From: Mycolicibacterium sp. TY81
GTDB lineage: Bacteria > Actinomycetota > Actinomycetes > Mycobacteriales > Mycobacteriaceae
Length of the DNA stretch: 64,000 nt
Assembly (NCBI RefSeq): GCF_018326285.1
Contig: NZ_AP023363.1
Location: forward strand, 124,001-188,000
Reading direction: 5' to 3'
Below are positions 49,720 through 57,531 of the stretch, in pieces. Position numbers and translations under genes: made by a program. The notes under the pieces were generated by a model. The model searched no databases and was not told where the DNA came from. It worked only from the letters and a program-made list of their open reading frames with translations. Each line of letters opens with the position of its first letter. Positions within the stretch are counted from its first letter, which is position 1.

Positions 49720-51459
49720 TCATCGCTGCTGTTTCGTCGTCTCTCCGGCTGAATCTGCGCCCCGAGCAAGGAGGTGCCGAGGAGCAACGCGATGTTCGGG
49801 GCATGCACGGTTTGGCGGTGTCGCGAAACTGGTTCCGTCAGAGACCAGGGAGGCGATTCTGGCTCGAATCTGGTCGCTGTTGGTCTTGCTTCGCCCCTTG
49901 GTGGCCGGCGGAGTCCACAGAACCCGGTTCCGGGCGCGGGTCAAGGCGACGTACAGCAGCCGCAGCGTCTCGTCATCGTCGTCGTCGATCGGCTGATCCC
50001 CCATGTCGACCAGCACGCTGTCCCAGGTGCCGCCCTTGGCTTTGTGGACTGTGGAGACGGTGACGTCAGCGTCTTTCGGATTGGGTATCAGGGTTGTGGC
50101 GAGGGCTTCGATCTTGTCGAGTCCGTAGTCCAGTACCGCTCGGACTTTGTCGCGCAGGTCCTCGTTCTCTGGTTCGTCGTCATCGAGCCAGGCTTGCCAT
50201 AGATCAAGGTCCGTGAAGCCTTGTAGGACAGGGTTTTTGGCCTCGTCGGCTCGGCCGCCTTGGACGAGGGCGACGTCTTTGGCGAGTTTGCGGAGGTCAT
50301 CGATGTCGAGGGTGGTGTGCACGCGGCGTCCGGCATCTGCCTGGGACATGATGTGTTCGATGACGAGGGCGTTTGTTCGGCATACGACAGCTGTGACCGT
50401 GGTGGTGTCAGCGTCGGCGTAGCGGTGTTGCACGTATCCGTCGCGGGGGCCGACCCCGGCGAGCCGGATGCCCGCCCGAGCGGGGTCGAGTTTGTCGAGC
50501 ACCTTGTTGGCCTCTGCGGCGATGCCGGGGCCGAAGCGCCGTGATTCGGTCAACGGCAATGCAGTGACATCGGGCAGCGCGACGAATCCTTGCATGGCGT
50601 CGATGCAGCCCATGAAACTGTAGATCTGTTGGAATTGGTCACCGACCAGTGCCACTTGGACGCGGCCCCGTTGAGCCAGGATTACCTCTGCCAGAACGGG
50701 ATTGGCGTCCTGGGCCTCGTCGTAGAGGATGACGTCGCCGGGGTTTCCGATGACGGGGTCAGTCAGCGCCCAGGCTTTGAGGTAGTGCGGGTAGTCGGTG
50801 CCCAGCGGGCTGGTGGGTGTGCACAGTTCGTCCCACATTCGTTGGCCGCTGATGATCAGCGCCTTCCGTACGAGTGGACGCAGTTCTGTCTGGAGTTCGG
50901 CCAGGGATGGCACGTGCTGCTCGGCGACCTCCCGGTCGGCGGACTCGCAGAAGTTCGTGACCGTCTTTCGGGTGAGGGTGAGGAACCGGCGCTGCGTGCG
51001 AAATGAAGGGTCGCCGTCCGGGATCAGGATGGCGGCGGTCCGGGGGTCGCTTGCGTAGGGGTCGGTGACCGCCGCAAGGCACCGTGACGCGTGCGGGATG
51101 CCCAGCAGTCGCATTTCCTCGGTGATCTTCAGGGTGTGTTTCTTGAGCCGGTCGACCATGTGTTTTAGCGCCGGCGTGGCGCGGCAGGCGCGGTTGGCGT
51201 AGGAGCTGGCTGTGGACGCTCGCGCGTTGGTCAGCTTGTACTGGCGGAACGTGGCCTGCACTTCGTCGGCGTTGCGCCTGTTGAACGTCAGGTACCACGC
51301 CGTGGCGCCAGGCTGATGGCGGCGCTGTGCATCGGCAATGAACGCCAGGGTGGCGCTCTTGCCCGTGCCCGCGCCGGCTTGCACGGCGAGGTCCTCGCCG
51401 CGAAGGTAGGCGTCGATCACAGCCTGCTGTTCGTGGGACGGGCTGAACGGGACGGGCAT
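49720..51459 (-). CDS. UvrD/FBH1-like superfamily 1 DNA helicase
   Basis: 579 residues from the ATG at 51459, with CCGGAGG upstream. Motifs in order: SPSHEQQAVIDAY (Q-motif), Walker A QAGAGTGKSATLA, TFNRRNADEV (Ia), LYDEAQDANPVL (II), VGDQFQQIYSFMGC (III), LTESRRFG (IV), VSTVHKAKGGTWDSVLV (V) and LYVALTRARNRV (VI). Shorter than UvrD and closer to the compact FBH1-like 3'-5' helicases found on plasmids and phages. It is placed downstream of the soluble EccC, about 105 bp away. Likely role in element replication or repair. Confidence 0.88.
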   Translation of the reverse strand: MPVPFSPSHEQQAVIDAYLRGEDLAVQAGAGTGKSATLAFIADAQRRHQPGATAWYLTFNRRNADEVQATFRQYKLTNARASTASSYANRACRATPALKHMVDRLKKHTLKITEEMRLLGIPHASRCLAAVTDPYASDPRTAAILIPDGDPSFRTQRRFLTLTRKTVTNFCESADREVAEQHVPSLAELQTELRPLVRKALIISGQRMWDELCTPTSPLGTDYPHYLKAWALTDPVIGNPGDVILYDEAQDANPVLAEVILAQRGRVQVALVGDQFQQIYSFMGCIDAMQGFVALPDVTALPLTESRRFGPGIAAEANKVLDKLDPARAGIRLAGVGPRDGYVQHRYADADTTTVTAVVCRTNALVIEHIMSQADAGRRVHTTLDIDDLRKLAKDVALVQGGRADEAKNPVLQGFTDLDLWQAWLDDDEPENEDLRDKVRAVLDYGLDKIEALATTLIPNPKDADVTVSTVHKAKGGTWDSVLVDMGDQPIDDDDDETLRLLYVALTRARNRVLWTPPATKGRSKTNSDQIRARIASLVSDGTSFATPPNRACPEHRVAPRHLLARGADSAGETTKQQR

Positions 51460-51564
51460 CACGCACCTCCGGGTGGCTGGTGTCGGTTCGATTGTGACGT
51501 GAGGGTCTGACAACCTGTGGCGCCGCCGACCACCGCGCCCGGCCGGGCCTCGTTGCTTGCCTGC

Positions 51565-54500
51565 CTACTGGGCCCGTTGACGGCTCAGCGCGTTGACATG
51601 GGCCACCTGGATGACCGGTGGGCGTCCGTCGGCCGCTGCGGGGACCTGGTCGGAGATGAGATACGCGCGGCCGGGGACGAGGAAGTTCTCGGGCCGGATG
51701 TCGCGCACCTTGAACCTGTCTGAGCCGCACGACAGCGACAGGATGTGCGACCGCACCTGATCCAGGGCCGCCAGCGGCGACTCCGATGCCGAGCCGTAGC
51801 TGTTGTTGAATGCCTGGTGGGTTGTGGTGGCGATGACGTGGACGTCGACGCGTTGGCGCATGCGGATGATTTCGGAGAGCAGTTTGGCGGCGTTGGGCGA
51901 GGAGCCTTGGCCGTGGCGGTAGTTGTCGAGGTTGTCGACGAGGACGAACAGCGCTGGTCCGTCGAAGAATGTCTGTTGTTCTTCGACGGTTTCGTCGAGG
52001 TCGGTCGCGACACCGGCGCGGCGCTGGGCTTCGTCGAGGACTGCGGCCAGGACCCGTTGGGCGTCTTCTCGGTCCCCGTAGCCCGCGAGGTAGTGCTCGC
52101 GTTCGAGGAAACGTCGCTCGCGGGATAGTCCCGAGCGTTCGTCGAGTATGACGATCTTGGCTTCGTGCGGGGCGTAGCTGCCAAGGATGCCGGCCATGAC
52201 GGTGCGCAGGGTGGCCGTTCGGCCCGATTGCGCGCGGCCGAGGATGAGGGTGTGGGGGCAGGTGGCCAGCGGGTCGGCGGTCCAGGGCAGCCCAGCGATG
52301 GTCATGTCGACGCTGTTGAGGCCCAGAGGGATTTCGATGTTGCGCTGCGGGCGGCCGGGCAGTGTCGGTTTGGCGATCTGGTGTCGCCGCCACGGCGTCC
52401 ATATTTCGGCGAAGGGCAGTTCTGCGGGAAGGGGCCGCAGGACCGGGATGCGTTGATCCGGTGTAGCTTCCTGGCTGATGCGCGCGCAGAGCTCAGCGAT
52501 TTCGCTGTTGTAGTCCACTGCCTGAAGGTCTCGGATTTCGTCAACGGTCGGCTCGGGGATGTCTCTGGATATCGGCACGGCGATGCGGGCTTTGAGCACG
52601 TCGTGCCGGTCCAGGTTGTTGAGCGTTGCCGGCGAGAGGGTTAGGCCGGGCTGGCTGATCGGGTAGTTCCTGAGGATCTGCTTTGCGGTGGGTCCGGTGT
52701 CCGTCATGTTTTCCGCGCCGCGCAGGTAGATCGGACTGACTGCTTTTTGGGCGACCTGGGGCAGGTCGTTGCCGGAGTTGTCTGTGGCGATGGCGAAGTG
52801 GATGCCGAACGATGATCCGGCTTCGATCAAGGCGCCGAGGCCGGTGACCCAACCTTGCCTGTCATTGTCGTTCTTGAGTTCGGTCTGCAGCGACATCCAG
52901 CCGTCGATGGCGACGAACAAGTAGCCGTAGGGGTCCGCTGGCTGCGGATTGGATTCGCGCCATGTCAGATATTCGGCTGTGGAGGTCAACGAGTGCTGGG
53001 CGAACAACCGTGCGCGCAGGGTGAAGATGCGTTGGATTTCCGCGAAAGTCCGGTCGCGCATATCGATGTTGCCGCGGCCGGTGTAGCCGGCGACATTGGG
53101 CAGGTCTTTGACCACGGCCAGGCGCCCGCCTTGATCGATGATCAGCCAAGACAGCATGCGCGGGGCGTGCCGGAACGTGGAGGCCACGATCATCGTGGTC
53201 AGTGCCATTGTGCGGCCCGATTTCGCTGTGCCGCCGATGACTACGCTGCCCGCGTTGTTGGCGAAGTCGGTGCTGAGCAGGGTCTGCATGGCGTCTTTGG
53301 GGTGGTCGACGATGCCGAGGGGGAATCTCAGATCGGTGAGTTCGGTTGCCGGTGTCAGTCCGCCGAAGGCCTGAATCTGGTGGAAGGTGACGGTCTTGCG
53401 CAGCGGCGGGGTCCACATGTTGTGGAGTTCGACGTTGACTGGGACGGACAGTTTCTTGATCAGTAGTGAGATTTCAGATCGCTCGGTGCGGATCAGGCCG
53501 TCCTTGGACTCGCCGCCAGCGGACTCGGCGGAGCGAGCTGCGGCGGCGGAGCTGGCCTGGGGGTCCCACTCGTTGGCGAGGCTGAAGGTGCCGACCGCCG
53601 CAGTCGAGCCACTGCCGGTATTGGTCTGGGCTGCACCGGATTTGCGGTATTCGAGCATGTTGTTGGCGGCGCGTAGGTGCACCGTGTCTGTGCCTGGGAA
53701 GTTGTAGAAGATGTGACCGCCTTTGACGTAGTTCTTGACCCGCCTTTTCACCAGGTCGTCGGTGGCGGCGTCATCGTCGAGGACGGCGTGCGAGAAGCTG
53801 GCCTTGTTGACGACCAGTGAGGTTTTGAAGTTCATTTCGGCCCAGAGTTTCGGCTGGCTTTGCAGGAACACCAGTTCCTGCGATGCCATCACCAGCCACA
53901 CGCCGACGCTTCGGCCCTTCTTGACGATGTTGGTGAATACTTCGGTGAATTCGTTCTTGTACTTCTCGTAGAAGATTGATGCTTCGTCAATGAGGACGTA
54001 GAGGATCGGGAACGGCTTGAGCACGTTGCGATATTGGGGCATTTCGCGGAACAGCAGATACTTCCCCGCGTCGGGCAATGCGATACCGACGCGTTTCTGT
54101 TCCGCGGCCAACAACCGCTCTCTGCGGTCAATTTCACCCAAAAGGGTTGCCGCGAGCCGATCAAGAATCTCGGGGTCGCCGATGTCATTGACCATGCCGA
54201 CAACATGGGGCAGCGTGTGGAATCCGAGGAATGATGCTTCACCCTTGAAGTCGATGATCATGAAGTTGACTTTGTCCGGTGGGTGCCAAGCGCACGTAGA
54301 CAGCACGAAGTCTTCCAGGGCTATCGACTTGCCTGTTCCGGACTGACCTTGGATCGCGCCGTGCACGCCGTCGCCGCCGCTGTCGCCTGTGCCTAGGTTG
54401 CGGACATATGGCTGGCCGGTGGGGACGCCGTCGCGGTATAGCGTTCCCAGGGGAATTTCCATTTTCGGAGTGAACCGTCTTGGGGCCCACAATGTTTCGG

Positions 54501-54759
54501 GCTGGTAGTTGTCGAGGTCGGTGATCCCGAGCAGCTCGGTCAATCGCAGGTCGCGGTTATTGGCTGAGGCTTCGGCATCGAGCAGCGCTTGACCGGCATC
54601 GGCCTCGCGGAATCGGGACATTCGTCGCGCGAATGCTTCGGCGGTGGCGCGTGACATCGAATCGACGGCCGCGACTTCCGATTGAGGTGGCGCGGTCAGA
54701 ATTCCCTGGCTGTTGACGACCAGGTAGCGCGTCTTATCGGAATCCAAAGCCGAGCCCAT
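51565..54759 (-). CDS. eccC: EccC-type ATPase of type VII secretion, without N-terminal membrane region
   Basis: 1064 residues with three FtsK/EccC ATPase domains: P-loops at 138-145 (GQSGTGKS), 509-517 (GGTAKSGRT) and 841-848 (GRAQSGRT). The first is the canonical active one, with Walker B YVLIDE at about 254-259; the second ends in IDGW as usual. EccC powers substrate recognition and export. Full EccC proteins are about 1300 residues, with two transmembrane helices and a DUF domain ahead of ATPase 1; here the chain begins with TRYLVVNSQGI, inside the final part of that region. The start is genuine: CCGGAG lies before the ATG and an in-frame TAA just upstream. Either the anchor is a separate gene elsewhere or this is a degenerate EccC. 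Confidence 0.88.
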   Translation of the reverse strand: MGSALDSDKTRYLVVNSQGILTAPPQSEVAAVDSMSRATAEAFARRMSRFREADAGQALLDAEASANNRDLRLTELLGITDLDNYQPETLWAPRRFTPKMEIPLGTLYRDGVPTGQPYVRNLGTGDSGGDGVHGAIQGQSGTGKSIALEDFVLSTCAWHPPDKVNFMIIDFKGEASFLGFHTLPHVVGMVNDIGDPEILDRLAATLLGEIDRRERLLAAEQKRVGIALPDAGKYLLFREMPQYRNVLKPFPILYVLIDEASIFYEKYKNEFTEVFTNIVKKGRSVGVWLVMASQELVFLQSQPKLWAEMNFKTSLVVNKASFSHAVLDDDAATDDLVKRRVKNYVKGGHIFYNFPGTDTVHLRAANNMLEYRKSGAAQTNTGSGSTAAVGTFSLANEWDPQASSAAAARSAESAGGESKDGLIRTERSEISLLIKKLSVPVNVELHNMWTPPLRKTVTFHQIQAFGGLTPATELTDLRFPLGIVDHPKDAMQTLLSTDFANNAGSVVIGGTAKSGRTMALTTMIVASTFRHAPRMLSWLIIDQGGRLAVVKDLPNVAGYTGRGNIDMRDRTFAEIQRIFTLRARLFAQHSLTSTAEYLTWRESNPQPADPYGYLFVAIDGWMSLQTELKNDNDRQGWVTGLGALIEAGSSFGIHFAIATDNSGNDLPQVAQKAVSPIYLRGAENMTDTGPTAKQILRNYPISQPGLTLSPATLNNLDRHDVLKARIAVPISRDIPEPTVDEIRDLQAVDYNSEIAELCARISQEATPDQRIPVLRPLPAELPFAEIWTPWRRHQIAKPTLPGRPQRNIEIPLGLNSVDMTIAGLPWTADPLATCPHTLILGRAQSGRTATLRTVMAGILGSYAPHEAKIVILDERSGLSRERRFLEREHYLAGYGDREDAQRVLAAVLDEAQRRAGVATDLDETVEEQQTFFDGPALFVLVDNLDNYRHGQGSSPNAAKLLSEIIRMRQRVDVHVIATTTHQAFNNSYGSASESPLAALDQVRSHILSLSCGSDRFKVRDIRPENFLVPGRAYLISDQVPAAADGRPPVIQVAHVNALSRQRAQ

Positions 54760-54853
54760 AGATTGCTCCGGTTATGTCGTTGGGACGTAATGATTTCCCA
54801 GTCTAAGTGCCGGTATGGGCGCTGAGTCCGCTTGTGGAGGCGGCGACAGGGTC

Positions 54854-54883
54854 TTCACGTTAGGCCCAAGCGCCTAACGTGAA
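54854..54883. promoter_or_regulatory. 12-bp perfect palindrome upstream of eccC
   Basis: TTCACGTTAGGC and GCCTAACGTGAA with a 6-base spacer, 94 bases before the eccC start and just inside the end of the IS605-like element. Candidate operator or terminator. Confidence 0.55.
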
Positions 54884-55015
54884 CGCCTGACGTTGTTACG
54901 TCTGTCCCGATTCCGTCGATGTGATCAGCTGGTCGGTCCCCCGCAAGTCCAGATGATCGTGCTCGGGGCCTGGCTCCCAGCGGTCGCCTACTTGTCGAGT
55001 CCGTAGCGATTCACG

Positions 55016-55050
55016 TTGAATCCTCCCGGCACTGAAGGGCCGGGATTCCT
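55016..55050 (-). ncRNA. Right-end hairpin, probable 3' part of the TnpB guide RNA
   Basis: On the minus strand GAATCCCGGC pairs with GCCGGGAGGATTC downstream of the tnpB stop, the position and form of the omegaRNA terminal stem in IS605 elements. The guide would be the flanking sequence that follows. Confidence 0.5.
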
Positions 55051-55053
55051 GGC

Positions 55054-56271
55054 TCAGGCTGCCTGCTCGCTCGGTGAACGGTCAGGTCTTACGCCATCAG
55101 CACCAGCCGGGTTGAAACCAGCCCGGTTGCGTATGACGTGTGCGGAGTTCTTGTCGCGGGGCGCGAGGTGTCCGCAGTGGTCGCACCGATAGGTGCGTTG
55201 CGACAGCGGCAGGCGGTGCTTGGCTCTCGCGCCGCATCTGCTGCAGTCAGTGGTCGTGTGCTTCGGATCGATGAGCACCAGCTGGCGATCATGCTTGACG
55301 GCCTGCTCGACCAGGGCCCGCTTGGTGGCCGCGATCGCCCCATCGGCCGCTTTGCGGGCCATCGTCGAGCGGGCGAGGAACGTGGGCCGGAAGTCCTCCA
55401 CGGCGATCTGATCGAAATCGGTGGCGATCTGCTTGGCCCACTTGCGTGCGGTATCAGCACGTTGGGCGGCGACGTGGGCATGCTGTTTGGCCACAGCCCG
55501 TTTCGCCGTCCTATAGCCACCGGAGGCGGGTTGTCCTTTGGCGGGTTTGCGGCGGGCCATCATCCGCTGATACCTCGCCAGGCGCGCCGCGGCGCTGCGC
55601 CCATACTGCGGATGCGGCAGGTCATGATCGTCGCTGGTGGTGATCGCCACATCGGTGACGCCCCAATCGATCCCGATCGCCCGCCCAGTGGGCGGCAGCT
55701 GCTCGACTTCGGGTCGGGGGACGACGAAGGAGCACCACCATCGGCCCAACACGTCGCGGGAGATGCGCACACTCGACGGGGCGGACGGCAGGTCGCGGGA
55801 CCACACCGGCCGCACCACAATCCCACCCGCAAGCTTCAACAGCGTCCCGTCGATCCCGAACCCGCGCAGCGTGTAGTTCAATGACGGGGCCGCCCGGAGC
55901 TTGGCCTTGAACCGTGGCAGCCCCCGCCGCTGCCGCGGCGCCAGGGCTTTGTCTGTGCGGTCTGCGAGGGCTTTGGCGCGGGCCCGCCCGAAATCACGGA
56001 TCGTCTGCTGCTGAGCCACACTCGACCCCGCCGAGAGCCAGTCATGCTCGCCCCGCCAACTGGTCAGCCGCTTATCCAGTTGCGCCGGACCGCATTCGAC
56101 CTTCACACCGGTAGCGATCGTCTCTTTGTGCGCGGCATTGGAGGCCTCCACGCACTGGTTCCACACCCACCGGCACCGGTCCCATTCAGCCAGCAGCAAC
56201 CGCTCCGCGGTGCCTGAGACGCGCAGCCGGTAGGTGTACCGCACCTTGCCCGCATCACTGGCCGAACCCAT
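55054..56271 (-). CDS. tnpB: TnpB RNA-guided nuclease of the IS605-like element
   Basis: 405 residues from the ATG at 56271 (MGSASDAGKVRYTYRLRVSG). RuvC residues are all present: Asp in IGIDWGVTDVAI, Glu in QIAVEDFRPTFL and Asp in APRDKNSAHV, with zinc ligands DCSRCG and RCDHCG. Length and domain order (helical N-terminus, RuvC, zinc finger) are normal, so it may be an active RNA-guided nuclease. It differs clearly from the IS607 TnpB at 35511, so the two were acquired separately. Confidence 0.9.
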   Translation of the reverse strand: MGSASDAGKVRYTYRLRVSGTAERLLLAEWDRCRWVWNQCVEASNAAHKETIATGVKVECGPAQLDKRLTSWRGEHDWLSAGSSVAQQQTIRDFGRARAKALADRTDKALAPRQRRGLPRFKAKLRAAPSLNYTLRGFGIDGTLLKLAGGIVVRPVWSRDLPSAPSSVRISRDVLGRWWCSFVVPRPEVEQLPPTGRAIGIDWGVTDVAITTSDDHDLPHPQYGRSAAARLARYQRMMARRKPAKGQPASGGYRTAKRAVAKQHAHVAAQRADTARKWAKQIATDFDQIAVEDFRPTFLARSTMARKAADGAIAATKRALVEQAVKHDRQLVLIDPKHTTTDCSRCGARAKHRLPLSQRTYRCDHCGHLAPRDKNSAHVIRNRAGFNPAGADGVRPDRSPSEQAA

Positions 56272-56403
56272 AAACCCAACCGTAGCGTGCACCACCGACA
56301 TCCTTGGTCTACCGGACGTGTCGGACACCCGATCCATCCTCACCCTCGTGGCGGCGGGCGGAACAGACCTCGAGCTGCGCGTCTCAGGCACCGCGGAGCG
56401 GTT
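56198..56403. repeat. 29-bp perfect inverted repeat across the tnpB/tnpA 5' ends
   Basis: The sequence at 56198-56226, within tnpB, recurs as its exact complement at 56375-56403, directly before the recognisable part of tnpA. The second copy can be read as the tnpB peptide LRVSGTAERL. It looks like an inverted duplication of tnpB DNA. Confidence 0.75.
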
Positions 56404-56778
56404 ACCGCATTACACGCCCACCTAGTGTTCGTGACCAGGTACCGGCGGCCGGTGTTCACCGACCCTGTGCTCACCCACTGCGAGCGCCTCGTGGCCGACA
56501 TCTGTGTTGGCCTCGGCGCCGAGCTGCGCGAGTTCAACGGGGAAGCCGACCACGTGCACTTGCTCGTGTACTACCCGCCGAGTCTGCCGATCTCGACACG
56601 AGTCAATCGACTCAAAGGCTCATCCTCGCACCAGATACGCCAGCACTACCCCACACACGTTCGGAAACACCTGTGGGGCAACCACTTCTGGTCACCGTCT
56701 TACTTCGCGGCCTCCTGCGGCGGCGCACCCTTGTCGATCATCAAGCAGTACATCGAACAGCAGAGCCGACCCGGCTAA
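56287..56778 (+). CDS. tnpA: Y1-type HUH transposase, 5' end disturbed
   Basis: The recognisable transposase runs from about 56410: ALHAHLVFVTRYRRPVF, then ADHVHLLVYYPP with the HUH metal motif, and the catalytic Tyr in IIKQYIEQQ. TnpA of this family excises and inserts single-stranded DNA. The GTG at 56287 is only the furthest possible start. The first 40 codons are not family-like and include a 29-bp inverted copy of the 5' part of tnpB, so the natural start (some ten codons) may have been replaced. Activity is doubtful. Confidence 0.7.
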   Translation: MHHRHPWSTGRVGHPIHPHPRGGGRNRPRAARLRHRGAVTALHAHLVFVTRYRRPVFTDPVLTHCERLVADICVGLGAELREFNGEADHVHLLVYYPPSLPISTRVNRLKGSSSHQIRQHYPTHVRKHLWGNHFWSPSYFAASCGGAPLSIIKQYIEQQSRPG

Positions 56779-56865
56779 AACGGCCAGCTCCGCCGGCCGA
56801 ACACACTGGATCGGCTTCCTCCCGGCCGTAAACGGCCAGGCTTCCGCCGAAGAGGACCGTGGTGA

Positions 56866-57531
56866 CTACTCCTCGGCGGCGGGCTCGGTCGATGCGGTGG
56901 CTTTGCGTTGTTCGTCGCTGCGGCGGCAGGCGCGGTAGACCTGGTCGGCCATGGACGCGATCTGCTTTTTGTCGGCCGCGACGGGTCCCCCTGCGGCCAG
57001 GGCGACGGTGGTCGATCGCGCGGCGACGAGGTATGGGGTGTAATCGGACTGTGGGTCGACGCTTTCAGCGATCTCGATGTCTGATGCGGTAGGTCCGATG
57101 CTGTGGTCGTGCAGATAGCCTTCCCATTCGTCCCAGTTTGGTTGCCAGGGCTGGTCTTGGTGGCTCCACCGGTAGAGCAGGTAGGCGGTGGCGGGCTTGA
57201 TGGTGGCGTTGGGTGGGATGTCGGCCACGATGCGTTGGGCTTCTGGGGTGTAGTGCCCGTCGGTGACCGCCGGTGAGTCCGGTATGCAGGCGGTCCGGCT
57301 GGCGGGCAGGTTGGGGGCGCCGCCGCGTAGGGATGCGGCGAGCTCGCGTGCGGCGTCCAGTGGTGCGGTGAGGGTGTAGATCCCTGCGAGCGTGGCGAGC
57401 GCCACGGCAGCCACGACTGCGGCGGTCAACACGACTTTCCAGCGGAGCGTCTTGAACAGTCGCTGCACCGCGCCGCGGCCGAAGCGCAGTGTGAGCGTCA
57501 GCGGGTTGAGCGTGGTGAGGAGTTTGATCAC
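56866..57531 (-). CDS. Membrane protein at the end of the ESX operon
   Basis: 221 residues from a GTG at 57531 in a GTGA overlap with the eccE stop. One transmembrane helix lies at about residues 33-55 (VVLTAAVVAAVALATLAGIYTL). The outer domain has two Cys (ACIPDS and YRACRR), TPEAQRIVADIPPNATIKPATAYLLYRW and a WQPNWDEWEGYLHDH patch. It matches no standard Ecc or Esp component. The tight coupling to eccE argues that it belongs to the secretion complex or assists mycosin or EccE outside the membrane. Confidence 0.7.
   Translation of the reverse strand: MIKLLTTLNPLTLTLRFGRGAVQRLFKTLRWKVVLTAAVVAAVALATLAGIYTLTAPLDAARELAASLRGGAPNLPASRTACIPDSPAVTDGHYTPEAQRIVADIPPNATIKPATAYLLYRWSHQDQPWQPNWDEWEGYLHDHSIGPTASDIEIAESVDPQSDYTPYLVAARSTTVALAAGGPVAADKKQIASMADQVYRACRRSDEQRKATASTEPAAEE

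Larger units (their letters stand above)
55016..56850. mobile_element. IS200/IS605-family element with divergent tnpA and tnpB
   Basis: It holds a TnpB gene on the minus strand and a Y1 transposase on the plus strand, with subterminal hairpins at both sides: 55016-55050 near the tnpB end, and around 56814-56850 with GGCCGTAAACGGCC near the tnpA end. Exact borders cannot be set by eye. It lies between the eccE operon and eccC, beyond the stop of the 56866 gene, so it did not cut a coding sequence there. Confidence 0.7.

Noticed and set aside
50759..52402. 547-codon minus-strand frame spanning the helicase and eccC boundary
   Set aside because: Arg/Pro/His-rich and overlapping two well-supported genes in other frames; a frame-shifted shadow.
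54760..56850. The IS605-like insertion as the cause of the missing EccC N-terminus
   Set aside because: eccC has its own ribosome site, an in-frame stop just upstream and about 250 bp of non-coding DNA before the element, and no EccC-like codons lie on the far side of it. A simple interruption does not explain the truncation.
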